Shown: positions 37,201-47,749 of the stretch, piece by piece
How the letters are laid out: each line of letters starts with the position of its first letter
Numbering within the stretch: the stretch's first letter is position 1
DNA from: Siniperca chuatsi
Taxonomy: Eukaryota; Chordata; Actinopteri; Centrarchiformes; Sinipercidae
Assembly (NCBI RefSeq): GCF_020085105.1
Contig: NC_058051.1
Coordinates: forward strand, 18,981,455-19,045,454
Length of the DNA: 64,000 nucleotides
Direction: 5' to 3'
Program-made: the position numbers and the translations under genes
Notes under the pieces: generated by a model
What the model was told of the DNA's origin: nothing
Seen by the model: the letters and a program-made list of their open reading frames with translations, nothing else
Databases searched by the model: none

Positions 37201-40200
37201 GGTGCCTCAGACCAATGCTCACGAGGGCAAAGAGTGAGTCTCAAGCAGCATTCACACAGATGGGAAAGAATTTAAAATTATGAAGCGCTGAGGACCTTCA
37301 GTGATGTATATTTTTTTCAGGGGTACTTAAAAAAACAATACTTAATCTGTAAACCCAACTCTAAATAACATTTTAGAACTACAGTTTACATTGTAGGCTG
37401 GTAGCTGACTCCCTCATCTAGAATAAACAAAAGGTGAAACAGTTGCGTCCCTGCAATTATATGCTCTCTATCTATGTTTAATGTTCCCAGGTGGTACCAT
37501 GCCAACCTCTCCAGGAGTCATGCAGAGAACATGCTGATGAGGGTTCCTCGTGACGGGGCTTTCCTTGTGAGGAAGAGGGCAGAACCCAACTCGTTTGCCA
37601 TTTCCTTCAGGTAACTTAGTACTATTGCCTGATTAAGTGACCTAACTTCCTTTTAATGTACAAGGATGACTGAAGAGAAAGACAAATGATTATAAATCCT
37701 ACAAAATTCTACATTCACAGTTAAGTTTTTTTGCATAACTAATATTCAAATGAATGCAAAGTCATTGATATTGTGTCTGTTATTTCATCACAGGGCAGAG
37801 GGAAAGATAAAGCACTGTCGCGTGCAGCAGGAGGGTCAGACTGTGGTGCTGGGCACCTCAGAGTTTGACAGCCTTGTAGATCTCATCAGCTACTATGAGA
37901 AGCATCCTCTGTACCGCAAAATGAAACTGCGCTATCCCATCAATGAGGACACACTGGAGAAGATAGGCACTGCTGTGAGTACCACTATACATTCAATGGC
38001 ACACTTACTAAAGATTAATATGATGTTGTCTGGGTTAAGTAATATCTAATCTGAAAAAAATGTGACAAAGAAATGTCAAAGTCTGTAGTTTGCATTCTGC
38101 AGCCTAGTGAATACACAATCTGTTGTCCAATAGGAGCCAGACTACGGGTCACTGTACGAGGGCAGGAATCCAGGCTTTTATGTGGAGGCCAACCAAATGC
38201 CAACATTTAAGGTGAGTGTCCAGTATGAAGTTCATGTGTAGTTGAATTCTGCACCTTTTGGACTTTTATACAGTGAAGACAGTGAACATGCATGTCTTTT
38301 CTTTTCAGTGCACGGTGAGAGCCATGTATGAGTATAAAGCCCAGAGGGACGATGAGCTCTCCTTCACTAAGAATGCTATTATCTCTAATGTGGACAAACA
38401 GGAAGGCGGATGGTGAGTGACCAGCATAACATTTATTCAGGAAGTAGCTCTTAATTATCCATTTAGACAAATCACATTTGTGCAGGTAGAGAGTGAGGGC
38501 TTATGACTTATGAATTATACAGGATGGGACTATGGGATAAGATAAAAAAATATTTATTATGTTATAATAATAACCCAATGTTGGCATCATTTTAAGGCCA
38601 CAGTCCCCAGTTGTCATCATCTTTTCCCTTCTTTTTTTTTTCTTCTCTCAGGTGGAAGGGTGACTGCGGAGGGAAGAAGCAGCTGTGGTTTCCTGCTAAC
38701 TACGTGGAGGAGACCAGTCCATCAGCGGCGGAGCCTGACAGAACTGTGAGCATCTCACAACACACAAAGCACTAAGTTCCTTATTTAAAGGGAACTTAGT
38801 AAATTAACTCATTAACTTTGGGTCTCATTACGTAATCTGTCAATCATCCACTGTGACAGAGATACATGTAACGTGGATTATGGCTTCAAAATGGGAGTCA
38901 ACTTCTTTCCTTATTCTCCTCTTCTCTGTCAAGCAGGAGATGACAGAAAACAGCCCTCTGGGAGATCTGCTGAGAGGAAGTGTGGACGTGTCTTCCTGTC
39001 AGATTGGTGAGTGGCCCCTCCACTTCCTGTTCAACTCTGTGCTGCAGGGTTGCAGAGCAGGCAGTCACCTTGCCACAGGGCAACCTCCCTTTCTGGCTGT
39101 CATATGCATGCACATAATCCCTGCCCTCTTTGTTTTTAATTGCAAAAGGACAGTCACCTTTTTCTTTACTGTCATTTTTGCCCATTATCAGCCTCTTCTA
39201 TTATTAAATCTTCCTTATTTGCTTTTATTATTAGTCTTGCTTTTCTCACAGCACTGTATCTGGTATTTTATTGACATCCTCCAGTCCAGTCAATACACAG
39301 CCATTAGTGTTGGCACATGCTGTCATGCATTGTTGTGGTCTCTGCTAATGACCGTTAATACCTGAGCCTGTCTCTCTACCTTTTGAAGGATCTTTGGCTC
39401 CATCTAGTGGTAGTGTGGGAAAGGTCTAACTATATTTTCTTGAACACTTTGTTCCAAGGCTTCCTTCACATGACCACTGGCACAATTGCACCAGTTGAAG
39501 TGTCACTTTCATCATGGAGAAAGTGATAACGCTGATGTTTGAGGCAGGGTTGCTTTTTGTGTTTCACTTGACTTTTACACCTTGCTGCTGTGCTCAAAGT
39601 TCAAATTATTTGAACTTTAACCCTGTTCGCTGCTTACCTTTTTCTAAAGCACGTCCAATCAGTTTACAGCCGACTAAGAAGTTTAAATACAGAAAGCTTG
39701 TTTGAGTTTCCAGATAAATTTGGCTTTTCTTCAGCATAAATTAAAAGTTGTTGTTTATAATTTACACTGACTGTGGCCAAACTCAGCAGTAAGTGAAGTG
39801 CAGACCAGTCATCATGTGCCGACAATAGCATTGTCTCTCCATATCTACTACTATTCCTATATGGTTTGTTTTTTTCTTTCTCTAGGTGTTTGTGTTTTCT
39901 TACTATTTTATTGAAATTTTATGTCATTTTCACTCATGCAAATAAATTAGATCATTTCACATTTTGACATTTCATTTTGGATTGTGACACTGGTGTTCTG
40001 GTCAGTGGTTGGAGGAAAAGCGTTTGAGTGTAAATAGGAAAGGAAACCTGTGTTTGTCCATTCCTATTTTTCTACCCTTTTTCTAACCCTTGTCTTTATT
40101 TTATTTTCAGTTGTGCGTCCTGAGGGGAAGGGCAGCAGGCCTCATGTCTTCTCCCTGGTACCGAATAACTCCATGCGGACGGGCCCGGTGCTGGATGTCG

Positions 40201-43200
40201 CTGCCAGCAGCCCAGAAGAACTCAAGGAATGGGTGGTCAAGATCCGTGAAGTCACAATGACCTCAGAGGCCAAGGTAAATAAACCATATATATCCCATGG
40301 CTGACTGAAAATGCAGGCCAGGACTCATTGCGAGCAGTAGTTGTTGAGGGGAGGAAAAAGTGATGTGTGATACTGTATTTAATGTTTGTGTCCCTATGCC
40401 CAGCTGGAGGAGGGGAAGATGATGGAGAGGAGAAAGAAGATTGCACTGGAATTATCCGACCTGGTCATCTACTGTAGGCCTGTGCCATTTGATGAAGACA
40501 GTAAGGATTATGCACACTTATTTGACTGTGAATATCCTGTTAAATACACACAGGAGCAAAGATGTGACTGATCTCATACGTATGACATAATACAAATAGG
40601 CACACATGTCCAATATCAATACAGGTAGGTCATGTCTGTCTTCTCTCTCTGTCTCCTGTAGAGATTGGCACAGAGCGGGCCTGTTTTCGGGACATGTCAT
40701 CCTTCCCCGAGACCAAGGCAGAGAAGTACGTCAACAAGATCAAGGGGAAGAAGTTCCTGCAGTACAATCGACTGCAGCTATCCAGGATCTACCCCAGAGG
40801 CCAGAGATTAGACTCATCGAACTACGACCCTCTGCCCATGTGGTTCTGTGGGTCCCAGCTGGTAGCACTCAACTTCCAGACAGCAGGTATCTACCTTCTT
40901 GTCAGAGCAGATAAAATAGCATAAAAGATTGTTTTCTTACTCGCCCTACCTCCGTTTTTTTTACCTTCCTCTTCCTTCCCCACGTGCAGATAAGCCCATG
41001 CAGATGAACCAGGCTCTGTTCATGCTGAATGGAAGGAGTGGCTATGTCCTTCAGCCGCCCATCATGAGGGACGAAAACTTTGATCCCTTTGACAGACATA
41101 CACTACGAGGCCTCGAACAAATCATTCTAGAGATAGAGGTACAGTAAAGTGGGAATTGGACTGTGTATATGCATGTGTGATGCCATAGTGCAGATGTTTT
41201 TGTGAGGCGCACCTACCCAGCAGGGCGAGGAAGGGTTGAAGTGGGGAAGGGAGAGACGTGAGGCAAAGATACTTTGTATGAAAGGGACAGGTGCATTCTG
41301 ATGTTCTAAAAACTACATGAGATGGTTATTGTAGTTTGTGCTGCTACTTTGGCCCGTTTATCAACACGGTCAGCTACTGGAGCAGCAGAACCAGCTATGA
41401 CGCACAACTCATGGAGGGCAATTAAGGTACTAAAACCCTTAGCTCCTGATTGCCGGAATTTGTGTTGAACTCTTCTGAGTCCTAACTCAGTCAAATCTGA
41501 ATACATAGGCATGATACACATATTTTTAGATTCAGTTTGACTTACACTTCCCAAGGATATCATTATCTCCAATGTCCATCACGAAAAAATGTCCATAAAT
41601 CTGCTTAGAAGCAGTTTTCTTAATTTTTTCTAACGGGGGCCCACAGTGTCAGACTTTGACCACCCCTGCCATAGTGTTTGTGTTTATGTGCTGAAACAAG
41701 TGAAGTGAGAAGATCTAAAGGAGTAACCTGTATTCCTTTTATTCTCTTCTGAAGGTTTTGGGCGCCCGGCACCTGCCCAAGCACGGACGTGGCATAGTTT
41801 GCCCTCTGATTGAGATTGAGGTGTGCGGGGCAGAATATGACAGTGCCAAGCAAAAAACTGACTCAGAAGGTGAGTGCTGCTTTAATTTTGGGTGTGTCTG
41901 CCAGTGAAGTGATACTCTGCCAACACTGAAGGAATGAGTAGTTACTGTTTACTGGATAAATTACCCTTGTGTAATTTCCTGTCTTGTCCTAGAAAAACAG
42001 GAAGTTGTACAAACTAAGCAATGTGTGGGAATACAAAGAGAAAACATTGGACATAGTTTTGGAACAGCTCTCATTAGCTTTTATGCTCTGGTTTTAGCCA
42101 AAATAGATGTAGTTTGCCGCATAAAGTACTATGATGTTGTATTTGCACTATTACTCTCGTAGAATTGTAATATTGCTGTACTAAATAAGTCATGTGAATA
42201 CTTTCCTCACTGATTAATTTTACTTTTTAAAATTTGTACTAATCTTTACCTGTATTGATCTTTCAATAAAGCAATAAAGTAGTTTTGGCCTGTTTAGATG
42301 CTCACCATTATCCATAATGGGATGAGGTTCTTTTACCATGAGTTTGACGTGGGAATGTTTTTTTTAAGTGGGTCAAACAATTACTTGTGGAGTTTGCTGT
42401 TATGGACAGCTGATTCTGACCCTTTTTACAGTGCTATTCTTAGCTTTTATATAGCATGAAATCAAAATTTTTAATTTTTTTAAAAAACTTTTTTAACAGT
42501 AGTTTTTTACACTGCTGTTAATGGGGAATTGTGAAGCAAATTAATGTTATTACATTAACGGCAGCAGTGATGGATACATTTCTCATCTCTCTGTCAACCT
42601 TTATTTTTGGTCCTCTCCAGCTGATAACGGTCTGAACCCCACGTGGCCCCGAAAGCCATTCCAGTTCACAGTGTGCAATTCTGCCTTTGCCTTCATGCGC
42701 TTTGTGGTTTATGAGATTGACATGTTCAACGACCAAAACTTCCTTGCTCAAGCCACGTTCCCCATTCACAGCCTCAAGACAGGTACACACAACAATAATG
42801 TGTTCAATAATGTGCTCTCTGAAATGACCAAAATCAGTGCTGCAAAAAAAGCCTTTTGTCTCTGTCTCTTTCTGTGACACCAGGTTACCGGTCAGTACCT
42901 CTGAAGAACAGCTACAATGAGGATCTGGAGTTGGCTTCTCTGTTAGTCCACATGGACATTATCACAGGCAGGGTGAGCTATTGTTCTGTACTCTGCCTTT
43001 CTTAAACCTGCTCCATGATATCGTCTCCATCAACAAACACTACAGGCACCAAAAACGTGTTGGAGAAAACTTAAAGCAGCCCAAACTGAAAGATTACAAT
43101 TTTTGTGGTCCTCACCCCTGACATGTAGTTACTAAATACATATTGTATTAAAGCACATGTACATTGCATTTCTTGGCCAGGCGTGGTAACTTCCTGGAGT

Positions 43201-44142
43201 CTCCGCTGGTTCCCTGGCAACCTTACAGTGACAACAAGACTCCAGGAAGTTACTGCGCCTGCCCAAGAAATAGTCTGACATGTGATCGCCCCTAAAATCA
43301 CAAAGTGTCGATTTATACTTCAGTTTTTGTGCGGATTGAACAAATTAGAAATCATTTGTTAATTAGTGAGCTTTAGAGGTGCTGATAGGTGGATTTTGTC
43401 ACCTTTGGACAGAGCCAGGCTAGCTGTTTCCCCCCGTTTCCAGTCTTAGTGCTAAGCTAAGCTAACCAGCTGCTGGCAGTAACTTTATATTTACCATACT
43501 TTACTGTACTGGAGAGTGGTATCCATCTTCTCATCTCAGCAAAATAGTGAAAATGTGTATTTCCCAAAATGTTGGTATTCCTTTTTAAAAGGAGCCTGTA
43601 TGTTAATTCTATAAGAAACAATCATAAGCTTACATTTAACTATATAACCACAAACACCTGGAACAATAGAGGCCTCTGGAGTTGACACTTCGGTACATGA
43701 AGCATCTCTCTCCTCCTTGTTCTCTCAGGATGAAAATGGAGAGGTTCTGAGCCCGTTCCTTGCAGTCGGGGCCACATCAGTGTCGGCATCTGCCCAAGCA
43801 GGGCGGGAACGTTTGGGGAATTTGAGCTCAGTGTCTTCGACTTCCTCCAACATGTCTCCTCTGCCCCAGTCGCCGGCCCAGGCTATGGCCTACAGGGGGA
43901 GAGAGGGCTCCTTTGAATCCCGTTACCAGTCCCCTCTAGATGACTTCAGGGTGTCCCAGGAGGCACTGTTGGACCACATGGACCCACAGAACAAAAAGTA
44001 AGTATGTGGTGTGTTGGTGTTGGGTTTTTCATGCCTATGCAGTGAGTTTTGTAGCTGTAGAAGATTCCAGACATCCTCCTGTCTTTGTCTTTACCTCAGG
44101 ATGTTGCGGAGTACCAGAGTGGGCGGAGAGAACCGTGTCTAA
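20330..44142 (+). CDS. plcg1: Phospholipase C gamma 1, complete, 32 coding exons
   Basis: Hydrolyses PIP2 to IP3 and diacylglycerol after recruitment to phosphotyrosine receptors. Coding exons: 20330-20546, 29353-29505, 30330-30423, 30551-30598, 31180-31264, 31415-31498, 31876-31898, 31985-32054, 32145-32246, 33339-33457, 34018-34103, 34564-34684, 34928-35096, 35271-35393, 35758-35859, 36206-36393, 37033-37233, 37491-37610, 37794-37974, 38134-38211, 38309-38412, 38652-38745, 38937-39006, 40111-40274, 40404-40500, 40662-40886, 40990-41138, 41755-41869, 42621-42782, 42884-42972, 43729-43997, 44100-44142. 1314 residues (human 1290). Order: PH (about 20-140), EF hands, X box with catalytic His330 (SSSHNTYLTG) and His375 (YHGHT), half PH, N-SH2 (from 545, FLVRESE), C-SH2 (FLVRKR), SH3 (about 789-850), half PH, Y box, C2. 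NPGFYVEAN carries Tyr778, equivalent to activating human Tyr783. The tail ends [14 protein letters not shown] just upstream of the ATG is ignored. No frame break. Confidence 0.97.
22930..23910 (+). mobile_element. Degraded hAT-type element with a TTF/BED-like zinc-finger fragment
   Basis: An open stretch at 23390-23608 encodes CSVC, then HKNSKAH about 30 residues later. This C-x2-C...H-x5-H layout near an opening aromatic residue is the TTF-type finger of hAT transposases of the ZNF862 group. No catalytic core follows, so only a fragment is left. Flanking sequence at 22930-22990 and 23850-23910 holds GACCGATAAAT and GGCCGATATT/GGCCGATAAG blocks that may be element ends. Limits are approximate; no target-site duplication was identified. 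Confidence 0.5.
23930..24240. repeat. Dispersed AT-rich repeat
   Basis: Starts near CAGCTGCATGATATCGG and ends ATTGCGGTTATTGTGCAACCC, with internal ATTGCGATTTCAATA. I recognise these ends as a frequent fish interspersed repeat, probably a non-autonomous DNA transposon. There is one copy in this window, so the call rests on memory. Confidence 0.45.
24424..24454. repeat. (TA)n microsatellite
   Basis: About 15 perfect TA units in plcg1 intron 2. Confidence 0.95.
25170..25500 (+). repeat. Dispersed repeat family B, copy 1 (+)
   Basis: The diagnostic order is: CATTTTTCAAGCAAAA, CTTCTCATTTGTG, TGAATATCTT, GGACTGTT, CAGACAAAACAAGACAT, and a tail AATAATCGTTAGTTGCAGCC. At least seven copies occur in this window. 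Confidence 0.8.
26365..26705 (-). repeat. Dispersed repeat family B, copy 2 (-)
   Basis: The same blocks in reverse complement: GACTGCAACTTACAATTATT at the left, TTGTCTGACTAAGTC, AAAGATATTGAG, AAAGCAGCAAATC, CATGAAAAATGACAATTAAT at the right. Confidence 0.78.
26810..27010 (+). repeat. Dispersed fish repeat, family A copy 2
   Basis: Closely related to 6925-7090: TTTTATTTATATAG, AGTTATCTCA, CATATAGAGCAGGTCTAGAC, ACTCTTTATA, here extended by an AAGCACTTGGTGACAGTGGC block before GGAAAAGCTGCC. A 68-codon ORF across it is incidental. Confidence 0.7.
27260..27560 (-). repeat. Dispersed repeat family B, copy 3 (-)
   Basis: A diverged reverse copy containing GATTAATCGTTTGGTCAATA, ACAAAGAAAAGCAGCAAATC, CTCACATTTCAAAAACTGGA and ACTAATTTGCTAAGC. 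Confidence 0.65.
29802..29885 (+). repeat. Fragment resembling family A
   Basis: TCAATTTTATTTTTATAGCC, ACAAATCACAAC, then CAAAGGGCTTTAC, the layout of the fish TTTATATAGC/AAATCACAA repeat end, truncated. It lies in plcg1 intron 3 immediately before family-B copy 4. Confidence 0.5.
29890..30195 (+). repeat. Dispersed repeat family B, copy 4 (+)
   Basis: GATAATCGATTAATCATCTG, CATTTTTCATGCAAAAAAGC, CTGGTTCCAGCTTCTCAAAT, GAATATCTTAAGG, GTTAGTCAGACAAAACAAGC and the GTAGTTGCAGCC tail. Confidence 0.82.
32468..32593 (+). other. Possible extra in-frame plcg1 exon (unproven)
   Basis: Between plcg1 coding exons 9 and 10. Preceded by CTCATCCTCCCACACAG and followed by GT, the 126-base segment is open for 42 codons in the phase (0) of both neighbours. 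It would insert a Lys/Arg-rich peptide (beginning [10 protein letters not shown]) into the EF-hand region. I know of no such insert in PLCG1 of other animals. The donor TTG|GTACTG is weak, so it may be chance. Confidence 0.2.
32594..33338 (+). other. plcg1 intron 9, remaining part, no gene
   Basis: 745 bases of AT-rich intron; nothing seen. Confidence 0.6.
33458..34017 (+). other. plcg1 intron 10, no gene
   Basis: 560 bases, with only a short GT run near 33910. Confidence 0.6.
34249..34288. repeat. (CA)n microsatellite
   Basis: About 20 perfect CA units in plcg1 intron 11 (34104-34563). The rest of the intron shows nothing else. Confidence 0.95.
36394..37032 (+). other. plcg1 intron 16, no gene
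   Basis: 639 bases, AT-rich, with a (TTG)n run at about 36978-36994 followed by a T-rich tract before the exon 17 acceptor. The intron separates the FLVRES half of the N-terminal SH2 domain from the rest. Confidence 0.6.
39007..40110 (+). other. plcg1 intron 23, no gene
   Basis: 1.1 kb intron splitting the second half of the split PH domain. No repeat or gene recognised. CTCCATCTAGTGG at 39398-39410 is a short motif common in fish genomes. Confidence 0.55.
41139..41754 (+). other. plcg1 intron 27, no gene
   Basis: 616 bases. Closed by an AAG acceptor (TTCTGAAG at 41747-41754), which is less common than CAG or TAG but keeps the frame. Confidence 0.6.
41870..42620 (+). other. plcg1 intron 28, no gene
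   Basis: 751 bases, AT-rich. Nothing supported. Confidence 0.6.
43020..43600. repeat. Composite dispersed repeat with a 34-bp inverted hairpin
   Basis: The left part contains a strong inverted repeat, 43169-43202 against 43237-43270 (TTTCTTGGCC... / ...CCCAAGAAA), 34-base arms with three mismatches and a 34-base loop. The right part has GAGCTTTAGAGGTGCTG, GGTGGATTTTGTCACCTTTG, CAGCCAGGCTAGCTGTTTCC-like text, CTAAGCTAAGCTAACC and GTATTTCCCAAAATGT, which I recognise as one of the commonest percomorph interspersed repeats. It fills plcg1 intron 30. Confidence 0.75.
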
Positions 44143-47050
44143 GTCCAAGCCAATCAGGACGCATTTCTGTTGCATCCCACCGCGCCCCCCCCGCCCCCCT
44201 AGTCGCCTCTCCCCGTACTGATGATGTCACTGACTGCTGTGAACACTGTTTCCATGGAAACGCCCACCACCGCTTTGGCCTACATTTCAGGCAGCTCTCC
44301 CTCCCTCCATTCTCCAACCCCAGCCTCCTCACCACTCGCCTGACGAGAAGGAGGGACTCGGACATAAGAGGAGAGTGGGGGGGAGGAAGCTGACCGCTGC
44401 AGACAGGAAGAAGAAACGGACATTCACAGGAGAACAAAAAACGAGGCTGAAAAAGTTCCAGCTCTGGACCGGGCGTCTGCAGAGCGGGTTGTCCTGTCTT
44501 GTGTTTTAGGCATGCACAACAGCTGCTTAGTTTGGAGGCTAAGAGGAAGGAAAGAGAAAGTTATAAAAGATATCAGTTTGAAACTGTTTCCCGGTTAAGT
44601 TTCTTCTCTTCTCTATTTGGCGTATATGAATATATGTATTTATTCCTGCTGTGCTGTTGGTCAGAGAACAGCAGCAGCTGACCTGCTCTCAAAGAGCTCC
44701 TGTCTCCATGTTTTTAATTATTATAATTATTTAAACCTTTTAAACATTCATAATGTGACTTTTCATTTTTTTTATGTATATGTGTAAAACACGAGGGCTC
44801 TCTACAGCTATTTTAACGTCTCTCTTCTCTGCTTTGTGGAGGAAATTATGCGCCTCCAGTCTAACTAACCCTAAACCTGGAGGAGTTTTTAATTCATTTG
44901 TTAGTTTTTTTGAAGGCATCAGGAAGAAGTCATAGCCTGTTAGTGTTGGAAGCAGTGAGAGAGCATGCAGCATCATGTGTTATGTCTGCATACACACGCG
45001 CGCACGCTTTTTTTAATTTCTAACTTACATTCCTAAAAACTGCACATCATTCCACTTTCCTGCGTTGCAGGTGCCTTTACAAGCCAGTCTGACACATTCA
45101 AACTTCTGTCTCCCTCGATAGTCTTACCCCTCAATGATCATGTCTGTAGGGTATCTAACACCACACTGTGTGATAAAACAGGACCAGGGAAAAACAAAAA
45201 AGGTTGTAGTCTGACAGTGAATGATAATTGTCTTCCTAATTGTCTTTTGCTTGTATCATCAATCAAATTTTTCAAATTTGTCAGTGTACCACACTGTAAT
45301 TAGGGAAATTAAGATTGTAATACAATTACATAATTAACTTTGCAGCCCTGTGTTTCCATGATTTATGATAGAATGTTTCGGAAATATGGTTATTTTTCAA
45401 GTCTTAGTAGAATGAATGGCCCCTTTTATTCCGTGTTTTTAATTAATTGAGCATAACTATTCCCATAACTGACACACCTTTATGACTACAGTGGATATAA
45501 AAAAATATCACTGTTAATTCAGTATTTTTGAGATGTATGTTTTAATTCTGAGTTTTGAGGTCCTAAGCAAAAGTGTTTTACTGCAACCAGCGTGGTTTAG
45601 ATTTTATTTGTCGACATCTGTACAATGGGAGCTCCCCATGTGAAGAGAAATTCAGTATTGTTGACCAACAGTGACCAAGTGAGAAGATTTGCAAGGTGTA
45701 AAGAAAACATGCCATGTACTACATTTTGCTGCACCACAAAGACATGAAGGACTTTTTGTGTTCGTGCTGCCACTGTGTTCTGGGGAGTTTTGTCACAGCA
45801 CCAAGCTGCTTCCCAGAAACCTGTGAGGATTTTAATTTACACTGCCATGATATACAGTTAAATTGCCCAAAAAACTCCCCATGAATTTATTTGTGATGAA
45901 ATGTGCAAAATTGCAGACAAACAACTGGCTCACGGTTCACATTGAATGTCAAAATGCTACACGTCACGATTCATCATTCCCAACTTGAGACTCTCATTCT
46001 GGCTTCTATTCATAAATGTTTGTCTAACTTGTTAATTAAGACTCCTCTTGAGGTAAATGCTGGTGCGCTTAACTGTGCACAAAGTTCTCATTTCCTGCGT
46101 TTGTGGTGTGAGAGCGTGGTTGGGAGGAGCAGGCCGAGTCTAAGCTTCAGACTTTGTTGTAGCTGTGTGTCTGTGGCTGATGGATGACAAAGGTGCCTGG
46201 ACGGGGGGTAGAGGTCTGTGGTCTGGGCCTTCAGTGAGCCACAGACGGAGCTCGTATTTAACCAATGGTGTTATCTTTCCAGGTTTGTATTAGAAACTGT
46301 TGCTCGTATGTGATGACTATGTTGTAAACTCAGTATTCTCACTCAGTGTTTGACCACTGAGACACACCTAAGCCATATGGTATGATTCAAGTTAAGGTAA
46401 AAGCAGGGACAGGAGGGAATTCTTGAGGTCTCAACAAAACATTTTTGCATCTTGTGTGTGCACCCCAATATTAATCCCAAAGCTCCCCCATATGACTTTT
46501 TTTTTTTTCCCTTCCTGTGATCGATGAATGGTCTTTGTGGAGAGCTCGCGTCTAATGCTGCATTGCTCTTATTGCTGACCTGTCTGCTAATGTCTATGTG
46601 CCTCCCTCTGTGTACACATCACATTAAAGCCACATCATTCACCTCCCCAGCCATGGTACACTCACATGGTATCGTAACTCATTTTGACTGATGGGACTTT
46701 CTCTCAGCACTGTGTGAGCACGTATAGACCATGTTTGACTGACATGTTCTTGACTCTACTGTTCAGTTTGTTGTACTGGTTATGGCGGGACAACATAAAC
46801 TCCCACCAACCTGTAAAGAGGTCTAATCAACCAGAATAACTAAGAGCATCTATGTGGGTGTGCAGGGTCATTTGTTTTTGCTTTTTTCCCCTCCAATCTC
46901 GTCTGTTTTGTTATCAATGGTCTCATTTACAATCGCCTTTCTGTAATGTGCCTAAACTATGGAGAGGAAAAGTATTCATTTTAATTTTGCCTTTCATATG
47001 AAACATATTCAAACCTGAAAAGTAAATAAAATACTTACTACTTTATACTA
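44143..47050 (+). other. plcg1: plcg1 3' untranslated region (about 2.9 kb)
   Basis: No splice-linked coding sequence follows the TAA at 44140-44142. The first good AATAAA is at 47025-47030, within an A/T-rich end region, so the UTR is probably about 2.9 kb. Earlier cleavage at weaker signals (for example ATTAAA near 46623) is possible. The ORFs here are short and unconvincing. Confidence 0.6.
47025..47030 (+). terminator. plcg1: Poly(A) signal AATAAA, plcg1
   Basis: Canonical hexamer followed by T-rich sequence, 2.88 kb after the stop and before the zhx3 convergent terminator. Confidence 0.6.
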
Positions 47051-47214
47051 TTGTCTTATTTTCATTGCATTAAAATTTGATTAATCAGGTGCATTTAGTT
47101 TCAGTTAAATGTTCACTGTAGTAGCAACAGAAAGAATTGGTTTCATTAGCTTCAGATGCTGCACCACAGGAAGAGAATAAGTTTCGGTCTTTGTGTTAAC
47201 AGCAGCCTGAAAAC

Positions 47215-47620
47215 TGTTGCAGTGCTGAAACGATTAGAAGAAATTAATCAGCAGCCATTTTGATAATCGAATAAGTACATTTTCAAGCAAAAACGCTAAT
47301 ATTCCTTATTTCCAGCTTCTCACTTGTGAGGATTTTCTGTTTTTCATTGTCTTATGTGATAAATGCAATATCTTTTCGTTTTAGACTATTGGTTGGACAA
47401 AAGCAATTTTAAGATGTCACCTTGGGCTTTAAGAAAGTATCACTATGTTCAGACATTTTGTGCCATTCCTTGAGTGGCAGCAGTAGAGAGGAACTGGGGA
47501 TGCTGCGATTCATTGTTAATGCAAACCCCAGGCCACCCGGTTTTCTGATATATCATAGATTCAACTATTAATCAAGAAAAATCAGTAAATTAATGAAAAT
47601 AATAGTTTCAGCCCTAAACG
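47215..47620 (+). repeat. Dispersed repeat family B, copy 5 (+)
   Basis: GATAATCGAATAAGTACATT, TTCAAGCAAAAACGC, CCAGCTTCTCACTTGTGAGG, GACTATTGGTTGGACAAAAG, and an AATAATAGTTTCAGCCCTAA tail. It sits between the plcg1 and zhx3 3' ends. Confidence 0.8.
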
Positions 47621-47749
47621 AGTGTCTTTTTTTGTTGGCTCCCACATGACTAAAGCATTGTTTTAGTTAATCAGGGTCGAGCAGAAGTGATACTTTTAGT
47701 ACCAACCCCTCCTATAATTGTACACCACGAGGAAGACGCTCAATGACAC

